A DNA stretch of 10,975 bases from Actinomycetales bacterium Ga0077552 (GTDB taxonomy: Bacteria > Actinomycetota > Actinomycetes > Actinomycetales > Microbacteriaceae). Below the pieces are notes generated by a model that saw only the letters and a program-made list of their open reading frames with translations, had not been told where the DNA came from and did no database searches. Below, piece by piece: positions 1-6,761 of this stretch. The translations under genes and the position numbers were made by a program. Numbering within the stretch: position 1 is the first letter of the stretch; each line of letters begins with the position of its first letter. The DNA lies in contig LNFD01000188.1 in assembly GCA_001464255.1 (NCBI GenBank), forward strand, positions 1-10,975. Reading direction: 5' to 3'.

Positions 1-288
1 CGCCCGCGAAAGGGGATCGTCGTAGACCGTGAGATCGAGTCGAGCACCTACCGGGCGTGTGCCTGACTGCTGGTACTGCTGGCGCGTCGGCACTTCGATC
101 GAGTAGTAGAGGCCAAGCTCTTCAAGAACGTGGCACATGACGATTTTCGATTCTTGCTCTGAGACCCGGTCTCGGTCGTTGCTCGTCAGCGGCAGCAGCA
201 AGCCCACCTCGCGAGAGTCACCCTCAAACACAGCCCACAACCGCTCGCAGACTCGAGCGACGAGTTCGTCAATACCGTGCTTATCCAC
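1..288 (-). CDS. Partial unknown protein, possible PD-(D/E)XK-type nuclease N-terminus
   Basis: This is the first 96 codons of a gene that continues past the left edge, read on the minus strand from a GTG at 288-286. The frame has no stop down to base 1, and the product reads like a real protein, starting VDKHGIDELVARV. Glu46 sits in a predicted helix, followed by 'LGLYYSIEVP' and then 'ARLDLTVYDD' around Asp85. A helix Glu, a beta-strand Glu and a following R-x-D-L pattern resemble the first half of PD-(D/E)XK nuclease cores, but the decisive (D/E)xK pair would lie outside the window. The start is uncertain. An AAGGG lies about 20 nt upstream of this GTG and is better spaced for an ATG at 296-294, which is out of frame and gives only 36 codons. 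GC content is about 59%, well below the rest of the window, which suggests foreign origin. The function is inferred from the pattern only. Confidence 0.55.
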   Translation of the reverse strand, partial: MDKHGIDELVARVCERLWAVFEGDSREVGLLLPLTSNDRDRVSEQESKIVMCHVLEELGLYYSIEVPTRQQYQQSGTRPVGARLDLTVYDDPLSRA

Positions 289-332
289 CGACCCATTGTT
301 GTTGCCCTTCGGGTCTCGAGGAAGAGCCGACT

Positions 333-338
333 TAGACT
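333..338 (+). promoter_or_regulatory. -10 box (TAGACT) for leaderless amylosucrase transcript
   Basis: TAGACT fits the actinobacterial TANNNT -10 pattern and lies 7 nt before the GTG at 346. Transcription would therefore start at or next to the first base of that codon. No Shine-Dalgarno sequence precedes the GTG at normal spacing, which supports a leaderless mRNA. No good -35 is visible at 16-18 bp; a TTGCCC at 302-307 is too far away. This is inferred from position. Confidence 0.5.
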
Positions 339-345
339 GACCACC

Positions 346-2230
346 GTGGCGCAGACAGAGCAGTGGATGCGGGCGCTCGCCGATGCGCATCGCCCCGACA
401 CCGACCCCGCCGAGTGGGCGCGCTTCGCGGCCCGCGTCGAGGCGGAGGCTCCGCGCCTGACGAGCCTGCTCACGCGCATCTACGGCGCCGGCCTGCACCT
501 CGACACCGAGCTCGCCGCGCTCGTCGACCTGCTCGCGACCTCGTGGCAGCAGCGCCCCGCCGAGCTGCGGGCGCTCGACGACGCGCGCCTCGCCGACCCC
601 GACTGGTTCCAGTCGAACCAGATGCTCGGGGGCGTCTGCTACGTCGACCGCTACGCCGAGAACCTCGACGGCGTGCGCGCGCGCATCCCGTACTTCAGAG
701 AACTGGGCCTGACCTATCTGCACCTCATGCCGCTCTTCGCGGCGCCGGAGGAGAACAGCGACGGCGGCTACGCCGTGTCGAGCTACCGCGCCGTGAACCC
801 GGCCCTCGGCGACATGGAGCAGCTGCAGAGCCTCGCGGCCGAGCTGCGCGCGAACGGCATCGTGCTCGTGCTCGACTTCATCTTCAACCACACCTCGAAC
901 GAGCACGAGTGGGCCCGGCGCGCCATCGCGGGCGATCGCGAGTTCGAGAACTACTACTGGGTCTTCGACGGCCGCGAGCAGCCCGACGCCTTCGAGGCGA
1001 CGGTGCGCGAGATCTTCCCCGACGACCACCCGGGCAGCTTCGTGCCCTTCCCCCGCCGCGACGGCACCGTGCCCAGCCACGCCGAGGCCGAGCGCTGGAT
1101 CTGGGCGACCTTCCACACCTTCCAGTGGGATCTCAACTACTCCAACCCCGCCGTGCTGCGCGCGATGGCGGGCGAGATGCTCTTCCTCGCCAACCAGGGC
1201 GTCGACATCCTGCGTATGGACGCCGTCGCCTTCATCTGGAAGCAGCTCGGCACCAGTTGCGAGAACCTGCCCGAAGCCCACCTGCTCATCCAGGCCTTCA
1301 CGGCGGCTCTGCGCATCGCGGCGCCCGCCGTCATGTTCAAGAGCGAGGCGATCGTGCACCCCGACCAGGTCGTCGAGTACATCTCGGTCGACGAGTGCCG
1401 CATCAGCTACAACCCGCTGCAGATGGCCCTCATCTGGAACTCGCTGGCCACGCGCGATGCCCGGCTATTGCAGCAGGCCCTCGACCGCCGCCACAATCTG
1501 CCCGAGGGCACCGCGTGGGTCAACTACGTGCGCAGCCACGACGACATCGGCTGGACCTTCGCCGACGAAGACGCCGCCGAGCTCGGCATCGACGGCTTCG
1601 AGCACCGGCGGTTCTTGAACAGCTTCTTCGTCAACCGGTTCCCCGGCAGCTTCGCCCGCGGCATCCCCTTCCAAGACAACCCGAAGACGGGCGACTGCCG
1701 CATCTCGGGTACGACGGCCTCGCTCGCGGGCCTCGAGGCGGGCGATGCCGGAGCGATCGGCCGCATCCTGCTCGCCCACTCGATCGTGCTCTCGACCGGC
1801 GGAATCCCCCTGCTCTACCTCGGCGATGAGGTCGGCCAGCTCAACGACCCCCACTGGGCCGACGAGCCGGGCCCGGCCGACCTACCCCGCCGACCGCTAC
1901 GCGCAGCGCACCGACTCCTCCACCGACGCTGGCCGCATCTATTCGGGGCTGCAGCACCTCATCGCGGTGCGCCGCGCGACCCCGGAGTTCAGCGGCGGCA
2001 CCCTCATCGGCTTCGACACGAAGAACCCGCACGTGCTCGGCTACCAGCGACCGAGCTCCAATGGCCCGGTGGTCTGCTTCGCCAACGTCGCCGACGAGCC
2101 ACAGACCATCGCCGCGCTCACCCTCTCGGGCCTGCCCGCCACGATGACCGACCTGCTGACGGATGCCCGCCACGACCTGCGCGCCGACCTCACCCTGCCC
2201 GCCCACGGCGTGGTCTGGCTGCGCGGCTAG
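346..2230 (+). pseudogene. Amylosucrase (GH13_4), frame broken by a short deletion
   Basis: The family transfers glucose from sucrose onto an alpha-1,4-glucan and releases fructose. The sequence follows the remembered Neisseria polysaccharea enzyme (636 aa) along its length. The GH13 catalytic residues are present, numbered from GTG346: nucleophile Asp292 in 'ILRMDAVAF', acid/base Glu334 in 'FKSEAIVHP', and Asp399 in 'RSHDDIGW'. All three are offset by +6 from the Neisseria residues 286, 328 and 393. The 'NSDGGYAVSSY' active-site loop is also intact. After 'WADEPGPAD' near 1881 the reading frame turns into nonsense, while the correct C-terminus ('TYPADRYAQR' to 'AHGVVWLRG') continues in the next frame from 1880 to the TAG at 2228-2230. 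About eight residues, matching the family's DDSRWAHRP segment, are missing. Without repair, translation runs on in the wrong frame to a TGA at 2233-2235. The start is GTG346 (leaderless); ATG367 is an alternative. Family call is firm; whether the break is real or an assembly error is open. Confidence 0.9.
1879..1882 (+). other. Deletion junction in the amylosucrase gene
   Basis: Codons are in frame 1 up to GAC 1879-1881 and in frame 2 from ACC 1880-1882. Compared with the remembered family sequence, about 8 residues are missing, so the best estimate is a 26-bp loss, consistent with the frame change. The junction reads GGCCGACCTAC. If the lost segment ended in CCG (Pro) before ACC (Thr), the deletion falls exactly between two CCGAC direct repeats, as replication slippage would produce. 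The missing piece includes the Arg equivalent to Arg509 of the Neisseria enzyme, which closes the bottom of the sucrose pocket. Confidence 0.75.
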
Positions 2231-2233
2231 GCT
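2228..2233 (+). promoter_or_regulatory. Possible -10 box (TAGGCT) ahead of the pepN operon
   Basis: TAGGCT fits TANNNT and overlaps the amylosucrase stop codon. It would place transcription start near 2240 and give a leader of roughly 70 nt ending in a strong ribosome-binding site. No convincing -35 is seen. It is listed because no better promoter is visible before the long downstream gene run. Confidence 0.25.
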
Positions 2234-2239
2234 GAATGG

Positions 2240-2258
2240 GCGCGGCCACGAGCCGCGC
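2240..2258 (+). terminator. GC-rich hairpin after the amylosucrase gene
   Basis: GCGCGGC (2240-2246) and GCCGCGC (2252-2258) form a perfect 7-bp stem around a CACGA loop, beginning 10 nt after the amylosucrase stop. No T-run follows, so it is not a classical intrinsic terminator, although U-less hairpins are common after high-GC actinobacterial genes. It could instead be a leader hairpin of the pepN transcript. A second weak stem, GTGCT/AGCAC, lies at 2271-2284 just before the ribosome-binding site. Confidence 0.4.
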
Positions 2259-2292
2259 ATCCCGATTCCCGTGCTCATCAGCACACTGCCCC

Positions 2293-2299
2293 AAGGAGG
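2293..2299 (+). promoter_or_regulatory. Ribosome-binding site fixing the pepN start
   Basis: AAGGAGG is a near-perfect Shine-Dalgarno sequence with 8 nt to the GTG at 2308. This selects GTG2308 over the in-frame ATG at 2236, whose extra 24 residues do not resemble the family N-terminus. Confidence 0.85.
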
Positions 2300-2307
2300 C
2301 CGCCGCC

Positions 2308-4826
2308 GTGCCCGCAGAGAACCTGACCCGCGTCGAAGCGCACGAGCGCAAGGCCATCGTCGAGACCGAGGGCTACGACGTCTCGCTCGACCTGACCACG
2401 GGTGACGAGGTGTTCCGGTCGACGTCGACCGTGACCTTCTCAGCCACCGCGGGCGCGAGCACCTTCATCGACGCGATCACGCGCACGGTGCACAGCGTCA
2501 CCCTCAACGGCCTCGAGCTCGACGCGGCGGCCGTGGCCGACGGCACGCGCATCCAGCTCGACGGGCTCGCCGAGCAGAACGTGCTCACGGTCGTGGCCGA
2601 CCACGAGTACACGAACTCGGGCGAGGGCCTGCACCGCTTCGTCGACCCCGTCGATGGCGAGGTCTACCTCTACTCGCAGTTCGAGGTGCCCGACAGCCGT
2701 CGCGTGTTCGCGGTCTTCGAACAGCCCGACCTGAAGGCGACGTTCCGCTTCACCGTGACCGCCCCGGCCAGCTGGGTCGTCGTCTCCAACTCCCCCGTCG
2801 AGAGCCGCACCGAGAACGGCGACGCCGCCACGACCGTGTTCGCGCCGACCAAGCGCATCTCGAGCTACATCACGGCGATCATCGCGGGCCCCTGAGCAGC
2901 GACGGCAGCAGCATCCCGCTCGGCATCTACGCCCGCGCGAGCCTCTTCGAATACCTCGACGCCGACTACATCTTCGACATCACGCGCAAGGGCTTCGCCT
3001 ACTTCGAGTCGAAGTTCGGCGTCGCCTACCCCTTCGAGAAGTACGACCAGCTCTTCGTGCCCGAGTTCAACGCGGGGGCCATGGAGAACGCCGGAGCCGT
3101 GACCTTCACCGAGGTCTACGTCTTTCGCAGCAAGGTGACTGATGCGGTCAAGGAGCGCCGCGTCGTCACGATCTTGCACGAGCTCGCCCACATGTGGTTC
3201 GGCGACCTCGTCACCATGAAGTGGTGGAACGACCTGTGGCTCAACGAGTCGTTCGCCGAGTGGGCGTCGACGATCGCCACCGCCGAGGCCACCGAGTGGC
3301 ACGAGGCCTGGACGACGTTCCAGGCCATGGAGAAGAGTTGGGCCTACCGGCAAGACCAGCTGCCGAGCACCCACCCCGTCGTCGCGACCATCAACGACCT
3401 GGAAGATGTGCAAGTCAACTTCGACGGCATCACCTACGCCAAGGGCGGCAGCGTGCTCAAGCAGCTCGTCGCGTGGGTGGGGCAAGACGCCTTCTTCGCG
3501 GGCGTCGGCCAGTACTTCCAGAAGCACGCCTGGGGCAACACCGAGCTCACCGACCTGCTGAGCGAGCTCGAGGCCACGAGCGGTCGTGAACTCTCGACGT
3601 GGTCGCAGCTGTGGCTCGAGACGGCGGGCGTCAACACCCTGCGCCCCGAGCTGACGGTCGACGAGGCCGGCGTCATCACGAGCTTCGCCGTGCTGCAGAG
3701 CGCGCACCCCGACTACCCGACGATCCGCCCGCACCGCATGGCCATCGGCTTCTACGAGCTGCAGGATGGTGCGCTCACGCGCACCCACCGCCTCGAGCTC
3801 GACGTCGACGGCACCCGCACCGAGGTGCCCGAGCTGGTCGGGATGCCGCGCCCGTCGCTCATCCTGCTCAACGACGACGACCTCGCGTACGCGAAGATCC
3901 GCCTCGACGACGACTCGCTCGCCGTCGCCATCGAGCACCTGAGCAAGATCGAGAACCCCCTCGCGCGCTCGCTCGTGTGGGGCTCGGCCTGGGATTCGAC
4001 GCGCGACGCCGAAACCGCCCCGCGCGACTACGTGCGCCTCGTGCTCGGCAACATCGCCACCGAGACCGAGTCGACCACCGTGCGCACGACCCTCACGCAG
4101 CTGCTGACCGTGGCCCGCATGTACGTCGAGCCCACCGCGCGCCCGGGCATCATCGCCGAGATCGGCGACGCCCTGTGGTCGCTCGCGCAGAGCGCCGAGG
4201 CCGGCAGCGACAGCCAGTTCCAGTTCGTGAAGTTCTTCGCCAACGTCGCCAGCACCCCCGCCCATGTCGAGACGCTGCGCGGCCTACGCGACGGCTCGAT
4301 CACGCTGGAGGGCGTCGAGATCGACACCGACCTCGAGTGGGAGCTGCTGGAGGGCCTGGCGCTCAACGGCGCAGCATCCCGCAGCGAGATCGAGGCCGCG
4401 CTCGAGCGCGACAACACCTCGAACGGCCAGCAGGCCGCCGCCCGTAGCGCCGCCGCCCTGCCGAGCGCCGACGACAAGCGCGCCGCCTTCGACTCGCTCG
4501 TGGCGAGCGACCAGCTGCCGAACGTCGTCGTGCGCATGACGACGATGGGCTACACGCACGTCAACGACCCGGCCTCGCTCGAGGGGCTCGTGCAGCCGTA
4601 CTTCGACGCGCTCACCGACGTCTGGTCGAGCCGCACGCACGCGATCGCCGAATACATCGTGCTGGGTCTGTACCCGTCACCGCTGGCCTCGGAGGAACTC
4701 GTGGATGCGACGCGCGCGTGGCTCGACGCCAACAGCGACGCGGCCCCCGCGCTGCGGCGCCTCGTCACCGAGAACCTCGCGGGCGTCGAGCGCGCGCTGG
4801 CCGCGCAGGCGCGCGACCGGGTGTAG
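2308..4826 (+). pseudogene. pepN: Aminopeptidase N (M1 zinc metallopeptidase), frame broken
   Basis: The family is a cytoplasmic zinc enzyme that removes N-terminal residues from peptides. From GTG2308 the product begins VPAENLTRVEAHERKAIV, typical of actinobacterial PepN. The first 194 codons (2308-2889) cover the N-terminal beta domain and end at 'RISSYITAIIAGP', then hit TGA at 2893-2895. The rest reads cleanly in another frame from 2892 ('LSSDGSSIPLGIYARASL') to the TAG at 4824-4826. That part holds the substrate-binding GAMEN (3075-3089), zinc motif HELAH (3177-3191) with the third ligand Glu 18 residues on (3246-3248), the conserved Tyr in 'GITYAKGG' (3435-3437) and an ERAP1_C-like alpha-helical C-domain. 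Seven or eight residues, usually like YHEVR plus spacer, are missing at the break. The repaired length would be about 846 aa, normal for the family. The TGA may reduce translation of mscS, which starts only 3 nt after the pepN stop. The lesion may be an assembly error, since loss of pepN is unusual. Confidence 0.92.
2889..2895 (+). other. Deletion junction and premature stop in pepN
   Basis: Frame 1 ends with GGC CCC TGA at 2887-2895, and the true continuation begins with CTG at 2892 in the other frame. The frame change fits a loss of 3n+1 bases. From remembered homologues, which have about seven or eight residues between IIAGP and the serine-rich loop, 22 or 25 bp is likely. GGGCCC (2886-2891) sits at the junction, and another GGGCCC (1869-1874) lies beside the amylosucrase junction. 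Confidence 0.75.
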
Positions 4827-4829
4827 CCG

Positions 4830-5837
4830 ATGATGCTGACGACCGGCACCGACGACGGCACGGGAGTCGACTGGGCTGCCGCCTGGCGCGGCATCACCGA
4901 CTTCCTGACCACCTACGAGGCGCCGTTCCGCATCGTCGGCGTCATCGTCGGCGCGGTGGTGCTGCGCTGGGTGCTCGTCGTCGTGATCCGCCGGGTCGTC
5001 GACCGCGTCGTCTCGGGGGTGAAGAAGGCGCAGAACGTCGACGACACCGTCGAGCTCAGCGCCTCGCCGCTGCACGCCGTGCGGGTCGTGCAGCGCACGC
5101 GCACGATGGGCACGGTGCTCAACAACCTCGTCACCTGGTCGATCGTGGCCGTCGCGTTCGTGCTCGTGCTCGGCGAGCTGAACTTCTCGGTCACGGCGCT
5201 CATCGCCTCGGCGGGCATCTTGGGCGCGGCCCTCGGTTTCGGCGCCCAGAACGTCGTGAAAGACATGCTCAACGGGCTCTTCATGGTCTTCGAAGACCAG
5301 CTCGGCGTCGGCGACATCGTCGAACTGCAGTCGACGCAGGGGCCCGTGGGGGGCGTGGTCGAGAGCGTTGGCGTGCGCGTGACCCAGGTGCGCGACGTCG
5401 GCGGAGTGCTCTGGTACGTGCGCAACGGCGAGATCATCAACGTCGGCAACAAGTCGCAGGGCTGGGCGCGCGTCATCATCGATCTGCCCGCCCCCTACAC
5501 CTCTGATGTCGACGAGGTGCAAGAGGTCATGCTCGCCACGGCGAATGCCATGGCCGACGAGCCCGAGTACAAGCGCAAGGTGCTCGAGCCGCCCGAGATC
5601 TGGGGCATCGAATCGATCTCGGCCGAAGCGCTCGTCATCCGCCTCGTCATGAAGGTGCGCACGGCCGACCAGTTCGACATCGCGCGCGCCCTGCGCCTGC
5701 GGCTCAAGCTCGCCCTCGACCAGCTCGGCGTCGCGGTGCCCTCGCTCAACCGCATCGTCATGGACGGCATCGACGCGCGTGAGGCCGTGCGCGGAAGCCG
5801 CCGGCCCGTCACGCCGCCGGAAGACAGCGACCTGTGA
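4830..5837 (+). CDS. MscS-family small mechanosensitive ion channel
   Basis: The product is 335 aa and should be an inner-membrane heptameric channel that opens on membrane tension and releases solutes during osmotic downshift. Three hydrophobic segments are visible at about residues 33-53, 98-117 and 120-152. The third carries the glycine/alanine-rich pore helix 'SAGILGAALGFGAQNVVKDMLNG', the family hallmark. It is followed by the beta domain ('QLGVGDIVEL', 'VRNGEIINVGN') and an alpha/beta C-terminal domain. The start is ATG4830, 3 nt after the pepN stop; ATG4833 is equally possible. No clear Shine-Dalgarno sequence is seen, so translation is probably coupled to pepN. The last codons overlap the globin start by 4 nt. 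The family is clear; ion selectivity cannot be judged. Confidence 0.92.
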   Translation: MMLTTGTDDGTGVDWAAAWRGITDFLTTYEAPFRIVGVIVGAVVLRWVLVVVIRRVVDRVVSGVKKAQNVDDTVELSASPLHAVRVVQRTRTMGTVLNNLVTWSIVAVAFVLVLGELNFSVTALIASAGILGAALGFGAQNVVKDMLNGLFMVFEDQLGVGDIVELQSTQGPVGGVVESVGVRVTQVRDVGGVLWYVRNGEIINVGNKSQGWARVIIDLPAPYTSDVDEVQEVMLATANAMADEPEYKRKVLEPPEIWGIESISAEALVIRLVMKVRTADQFDIARALRLRLKLALDQLGVAVPSLNRIVMDGIDAREAVRGSRRPVTPPEDSDL

Positions 5838-6226
5838 CCGAGGCACCCACGTTCTACGAGCAGGTGGGCGGCCACGAGACCTTCGAGCGTCTCGTGCGCC
5901 GGTTCTACGAGGGCGTCGCGGCCGACCCGGTGCTCAAGCCGATGTACCCCGACGACGACATGGAGGGCGCCATCTGGCGCCTCACCGCCTTCCTCGAGCA
6001 GTACTGGGGCGGCCCGGGAACGTACAGCGAGCAGCGCGGGCACCCGCGGCTGCGCATGCGCCACAACCCCTTCCATGTGAATCCGGATGCCCGCGACCGC
6101 TGGCTGGGCCACATGCGCGCCGCCGTGCTCAGCCTCGCGCTGCCCCCTCTGCTCGAGGCGACCCTGTGGGATTATCTGGAGCGAGCCGCCTTCGCCATGG
6201 TCAACACGTTCGAGGAGACACCGTGA
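5834..6226 (+). CDS. glbO: Truncated haemoglobin, group II (trHbO)
   Basis: The 130-residue protein is the usual length for the 2-over-2 globin of group II, a cytoplasmic haem protein implicated in oxygen, NO or peroxide chemistry. It closely matches the remembered M. tuberculosis GlbO. The helix B/CD1 tyrosines are Tyr25 ('RRFYEGV') and Tyr38 ('MYPDDD'), the 'FLEQYWGGPGTYSEQRGHPRLRM' signature runs over residues 53-75, proximal His77 is in 'MRHNPF', and group II Trp(G8) is Trp90 in 'RDRWLGHM'. The GTG start at 5834-5836 overlaps the mscS stop (TGA 5835-5837), with a GGAAG 10 nt upstream. The stop overlaps the next gene's GTG in the same way, so both junctions are likely coupled. Confidence 0.95.
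   Translation: MTEAPTFYEQVGGHETFERLVRRFYEGVAADPVLKPMYPDDDMEGAIWRLTAFLEQYWGGPGTYSEQRGHPRLRMRHNPFHVNPDARDRWLGHMRAAVLSLALPPLLEATLWDYLERAAFAMVNTFEETP
6212..6217 (+). promoter_or_regulatory. Ribosome-binding site of the membrane-protein gene
   Basis: GAGGAG lies 5 nt before GTG6223, inside the last codons of glbO. It sets the start of the membrane-protein gene at the 4-nt overlap instead of further upstream in the open frame. Confidence 0.7.
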
Positions 6227-6756
6227 CCGACCCCGCCCCGTACACCCAGCCCGACCCGTACACGCGAGACACCCCCGTCGCGCAGTTGCGCGCCCCCGAG
6301 GGCACCGACCCGAACACGCCGTGGATCTGGCTGATCATCTTCCTGCCGCTGCTGCCCAGCCTCGGGCTGTTCTTCTTCGACTGGTCGAGCTTCGTCGACG
6401 CGCTGCTCGCCGACCCGACCGGGTTGGGCGCCTACAGCGTCATCTTCTCGCCCGGCTACCTCGCGATCACCGCCCTGGGCTGGATCACGACCGGGCTCAT
6501 CATCTGGTTCCTGCAGCGCCGCGGCGTGCCCCAGCCGTTCCACTGGGCCTGGATCTTCCTGACCTTCGTCGTCAGCTACGCCGTCTACACGATCGGCCGC
6601 TCGGTCGTCGCGCACCGGCGCACCGGTCGGGGTCTCGCCCCGATGTGGGTGACGATCGCCACGATCGTCGCCTCGTTCGTCGTCGGCATCGTGATCGCGA
6701 TCGTCATCACGCAGCTCGTCTTCGATGCCGTGCTCATGATGCCGCTCGCCCCCTGA
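6223..6756 (+). CDS. Four-helix membrane protein of unknown function
   Basis: I do not recognise a named family. The 177-aa product starts at GTG6223, overlapping the globin stop by 4 nt, with GAGGAG at 6212-6217 as ribosome-binding site (5-nt spacing). The N-terminal 32 residues are polar and rich in Pro, Thr and Tyr ('PAPYTQPDPYTRDTP') and probably cytoplasmic. Four hydrophobic stretches follow at about residues 34-52, 79-97, 106-129 and 141-167. A basic loop 'HRRTGRG' lies between helices 3 and 4. The same frame is open upstream to 5779, but that part is a shadow of mscS/glbO. Its place between glbO and the FAD dehydrogenase with almost no spacing argues for co-expression, but no catalytic residues suggest a reaction. 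Confidence 0.85.
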   Translation: MTDPAPYTQPDPYTRDTPVAQLRAPEGTDPNTPWIWLIIFLPLLPSLGLFFFDWSSFVDALLADPTGLGAYSVIFSPGYLAITALGWITTGLIIWFLQRRGVPQPFHWAWIFLTFVVSYAVYTIGRSVVAHRRTGRGLAPMWVTIATIVASFVVGIVIAIVITQLVFDAVLMMPLAP

Positions 6757-6761
6757 CGACC

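Noticed and set aside
186..479. 97-codon minus-strand frame across the amylosucrase start, including a well-spaced AAGGG...ATG at 296
   Set aside because: It is Arg/Ser-rich low-complexity sequence and ends soon after the ATG. The overlapping frame from GTG288 is the plausible protein.
1882..2235. C-terminal extension of the amylosucrase frame to a 652-aa protein
   Set aside because: The tail after 1882 is Arg/Pro/Ala-rich nonsense, while the adjacent frame carries the expected family C-terminus, so this is out-of-frame readthrough.
1879..2895. Programmed ribosomal frameshifting at the two breaks
   Set aside because: Neither site has a slippery heptamer, and both lack several conserved residues, which frameshifting cannot restore.
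2865..4265. Long minus-strand open frame opposite pepN (466 codons)
   Set aside because: It is an antisense shadow typical of high-GC DNA, rich in Gly, Arg, Val and Asp/Glu, over a clearly coding plus-strand gene.
3057..4826. A separate gene starting at an internal GTG before GAMEN
   Set aside because: The frame extends back to 2892 with clear PepN sequence and there is no ribosome-binding site. A start here would remove the N-terminal domain and part of the catalytic domain.
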